Both the position numbers and the translations under genes were made by a program. A stretch of DNA of 18,767 nt, taken from contig CALCME010000040.1 of NCBI GenBank assembly GCA_937965925.1, forward strand, positions 1 to 18,767. The letters run 5' to 3'. Below are positions 17,767 to 18,767 of this stretch, piece after piece (within the stretch, counting starts at the first letter, position 1; every line of letters starts with the position of its first letter). The notes beneath the pieces were generated by a model. It saw nothing but the letters and a program-made list of their open reading frames with translations, was not told the DNA's origin and ran no database searches. This stretch comes from Candidatus Absconditabacterales bacterium (GTDB taxonomy: Bacteria; Patescibacteriota; Gracilibacteria; Absconditabacterales; Absconditicoccaceae).

Positions 17767-18720
17767 ATGAAATTACTCGTACATTGATCTAAAAGAAATG
17801 CTAAAATGCGTGCTCATACAGCTACGCATCTTTTACATTTTGCATTAGATAAACTGTTGTGATCAACTAAACAAGCATGATCACTTGTAGATAACGACTA
17901 CCTAAGATTTGATTTCGAAGCAAAGAATCCACTAGAAGAAAATGAACTCCTCCTTATCGAATCACAAATTAATGATCGAATACGCTGCTGATCAGTTGTA
18001 TCAATTACACAGACGTCACTTGAAGAGGCAAAAAAAATGTGAGCAAAAGCATTTTTTGAAGATACCTATGGAGAAGAAGTCCGCGTAGTATCTATAGAAT
18101 GTACGTCAGATAATAGTCTGGATCTCGCCAGTAAAGAATTATGTTGATGAATTCATGTACAAGATATTTCTCACATAGGAGCGTTTAAGATCGTACAACA
18201 GACCGCTGTGGCTTCTGGAATCAGAAGAATTGAAGCAGTCACCTGAACATCTGTAACTGAACAAGCACAAAAAAGCGATCGTCGCCTAGCTGACATCTCA
18301 TCACGTCTTGACTGCCAACCAAAACAACTTGAAAACAAACTCGAAAAAATTCTAAAAGAATATGGGCATCTTCAATCAGATCATGCACTACTCCAATGAA
18401 AACTTATCTGTACTCATCTTGATGAATTTCATAATGAATGTGACCTACCATCTGCATGATCTGCTCGATGAAAAGGATGTATTATCAATGTAAGTTGATC
18501 GTCTTTAGAAGATCACACCTTCAAGGAAGTAATTCATCATGCAAAAGCTAGATGGTCAGATAGAAACTGGATTATCTACTCTGACGAAGGGAATTTTGCT
18601 ATCTACACGTGAACATGAGATCTCTCAGCAAAACAATTTGCAAGAGACCAAGGACTAAAATGATGATGATCAGATCAGTTTGTACAATGAAAGGATGAGA
18701 AAATTAAGGAGATAGTGTAA
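17767..18720 (+). CDS. Stand-alone C-terminal half of alanyl-tRNA synthetase (editing core + C-Ala)
   Basis: This 317-residue protein matches the second half of AlaRS from the editing core to the end. It has the zinc-binding H17-TAT-H21 (RAHTATHLLHFALDKLLG), GSLVDNDYLRFDFEA, C126-GGI-H130 in ELCGGIHVQDISHIGAFKIV, SGIRRIEAVTG, a coiled linker, and a C-Ala/DHHA1-like end with LKGGGSDQFVQGKDEKI. The catalytic domain, the tRNA-binding helices and the beta-barrel that normally precedes HxxxH are absent. The preceding gene's TAA is in frame, so no upstream extension is possible. AlaRS editing hydrolyses Ser-tRNA(Ala) and Gly-tRNA(Ala). Either this is one part of a split AlaRS or it is a free trans-editing factor. 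Both glycines of CGG and two of the terminal GGG-type motif are UGA, which makes this gene strong proof of the code. Confidence 0.93.
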
Positions 18721-18764
18721 AACCTAATTAATTAGAATCAAGTAATGTACGAATTATAGGTTTT
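18721..18764 (+). terminator. Possible weak terminator after the AlaRS-half gene
   Basis: AACCTA (18721-18726) can pair with TAGGTT near 18757-18762, with an imperfect AATT/AATT extension, and a short T-run follows before the window edge. The stem is weak and the loop is long. Confidence 0.3.
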
Positions 18765-18767
18765 GCT

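Noticed and set aside
1..18767. Widespread in-frame TGA as signs of pseudogenes or sequencing errors
   Set aside because: The interruptions occur in all genes, fall on conserved glycines and never coincide with frameshifts, so recoding explains them.
1..18767. TGA as selenocysteine
   Set aside because: The codon is far too frequent, it aligns with Gly rather than Cys positions, and no SECIS-like pattern is needed to explain it.
1..18767. tRNA, rRNA, CRISPR array, insertion sequence or phage genes
   Set aside because: I looked for cloverleaf-like ends, regularly spaced repeats, transposase or integrase motifs and phage proteins and found none.

Overview
The window comes from an AT-rich bacterial genome that reads UGA as glycine (translation table 25). 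That code is known from the CPR lineages Ca. Absconditabacteria (SR1) and Ca. Gracilibacteria (BD1-5); the sequence does not say which. Under the standard code almost every gene here looks shattered. Read with UGA=Gly, 18 mostly long, gap-free genes appear, and conserved glycines of well-known families fall on TGA: the CGG of the AlaRS editing site, the RGNGGG of S41 proteases, the PGD of signal peptidase I and the lipobox Gly of a lipoprotein. All 17 complete genes end in TAA (11) or TAG (6), never TGA. Good Shine-Dalgarno motifs are nearly absent.

Layout. (1) 1-3421, minus strand: a small hypothetical ORF, a membrane-anchored TPR protein, a single-pass membrane protein and the N-terminal part of SecD, which runs off the left edge. 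A cluster of 14-bp repeats lies just upstream of secD. (2) 3514-5577, minus: a full-length Elp3, the radical-SAM plus GNAT tRNA U34 modifying enzyme. (3) 5720-8192, minus: a terminator, a secreted acidic protein with a probable papain-fold C-terminal domain, a 379-bp intergenic stretch with a good promoter and a terminator, and a thioredoxin-like lipoprotein. (4) 8311-9320, plus: smpB with its terminator, then an orphan gene that overlaps its convergent neighbour by 11 bp. (5) 9310-14826, minus: a Trm11/TrmG10-like methyltransferase, two paralogous S41 C-terminal processing proteases, a signal peptidase I with an added multi-pass N-terminal region, and a YraN/UPF0102 nuclease-fold protein. (6) 14987-18720, plus: a PSP1 (RicT-like) protein with a very basic tail, a membrane-anchored TPR protein, a small membrane protein, and a protein equal to the C-terminal half of alanyl-tRNA synthetase that starts just before the HxxxH zinc motif.

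Two themes dominate. One is the cell envelope: SecD, signal peptidase, two S41 proteases, a Trx lipoprotein, a secreted papain-like protein and anchored TPR proteins, which together suggest export, maturation and quality control of surface proteins. The other is translation: Elp3, the G10-type methyltransferase, SmpB and the AlaRS editing half. I saw no tRNA, rRNA, CRISPR array, insertion sequence or phage gene.
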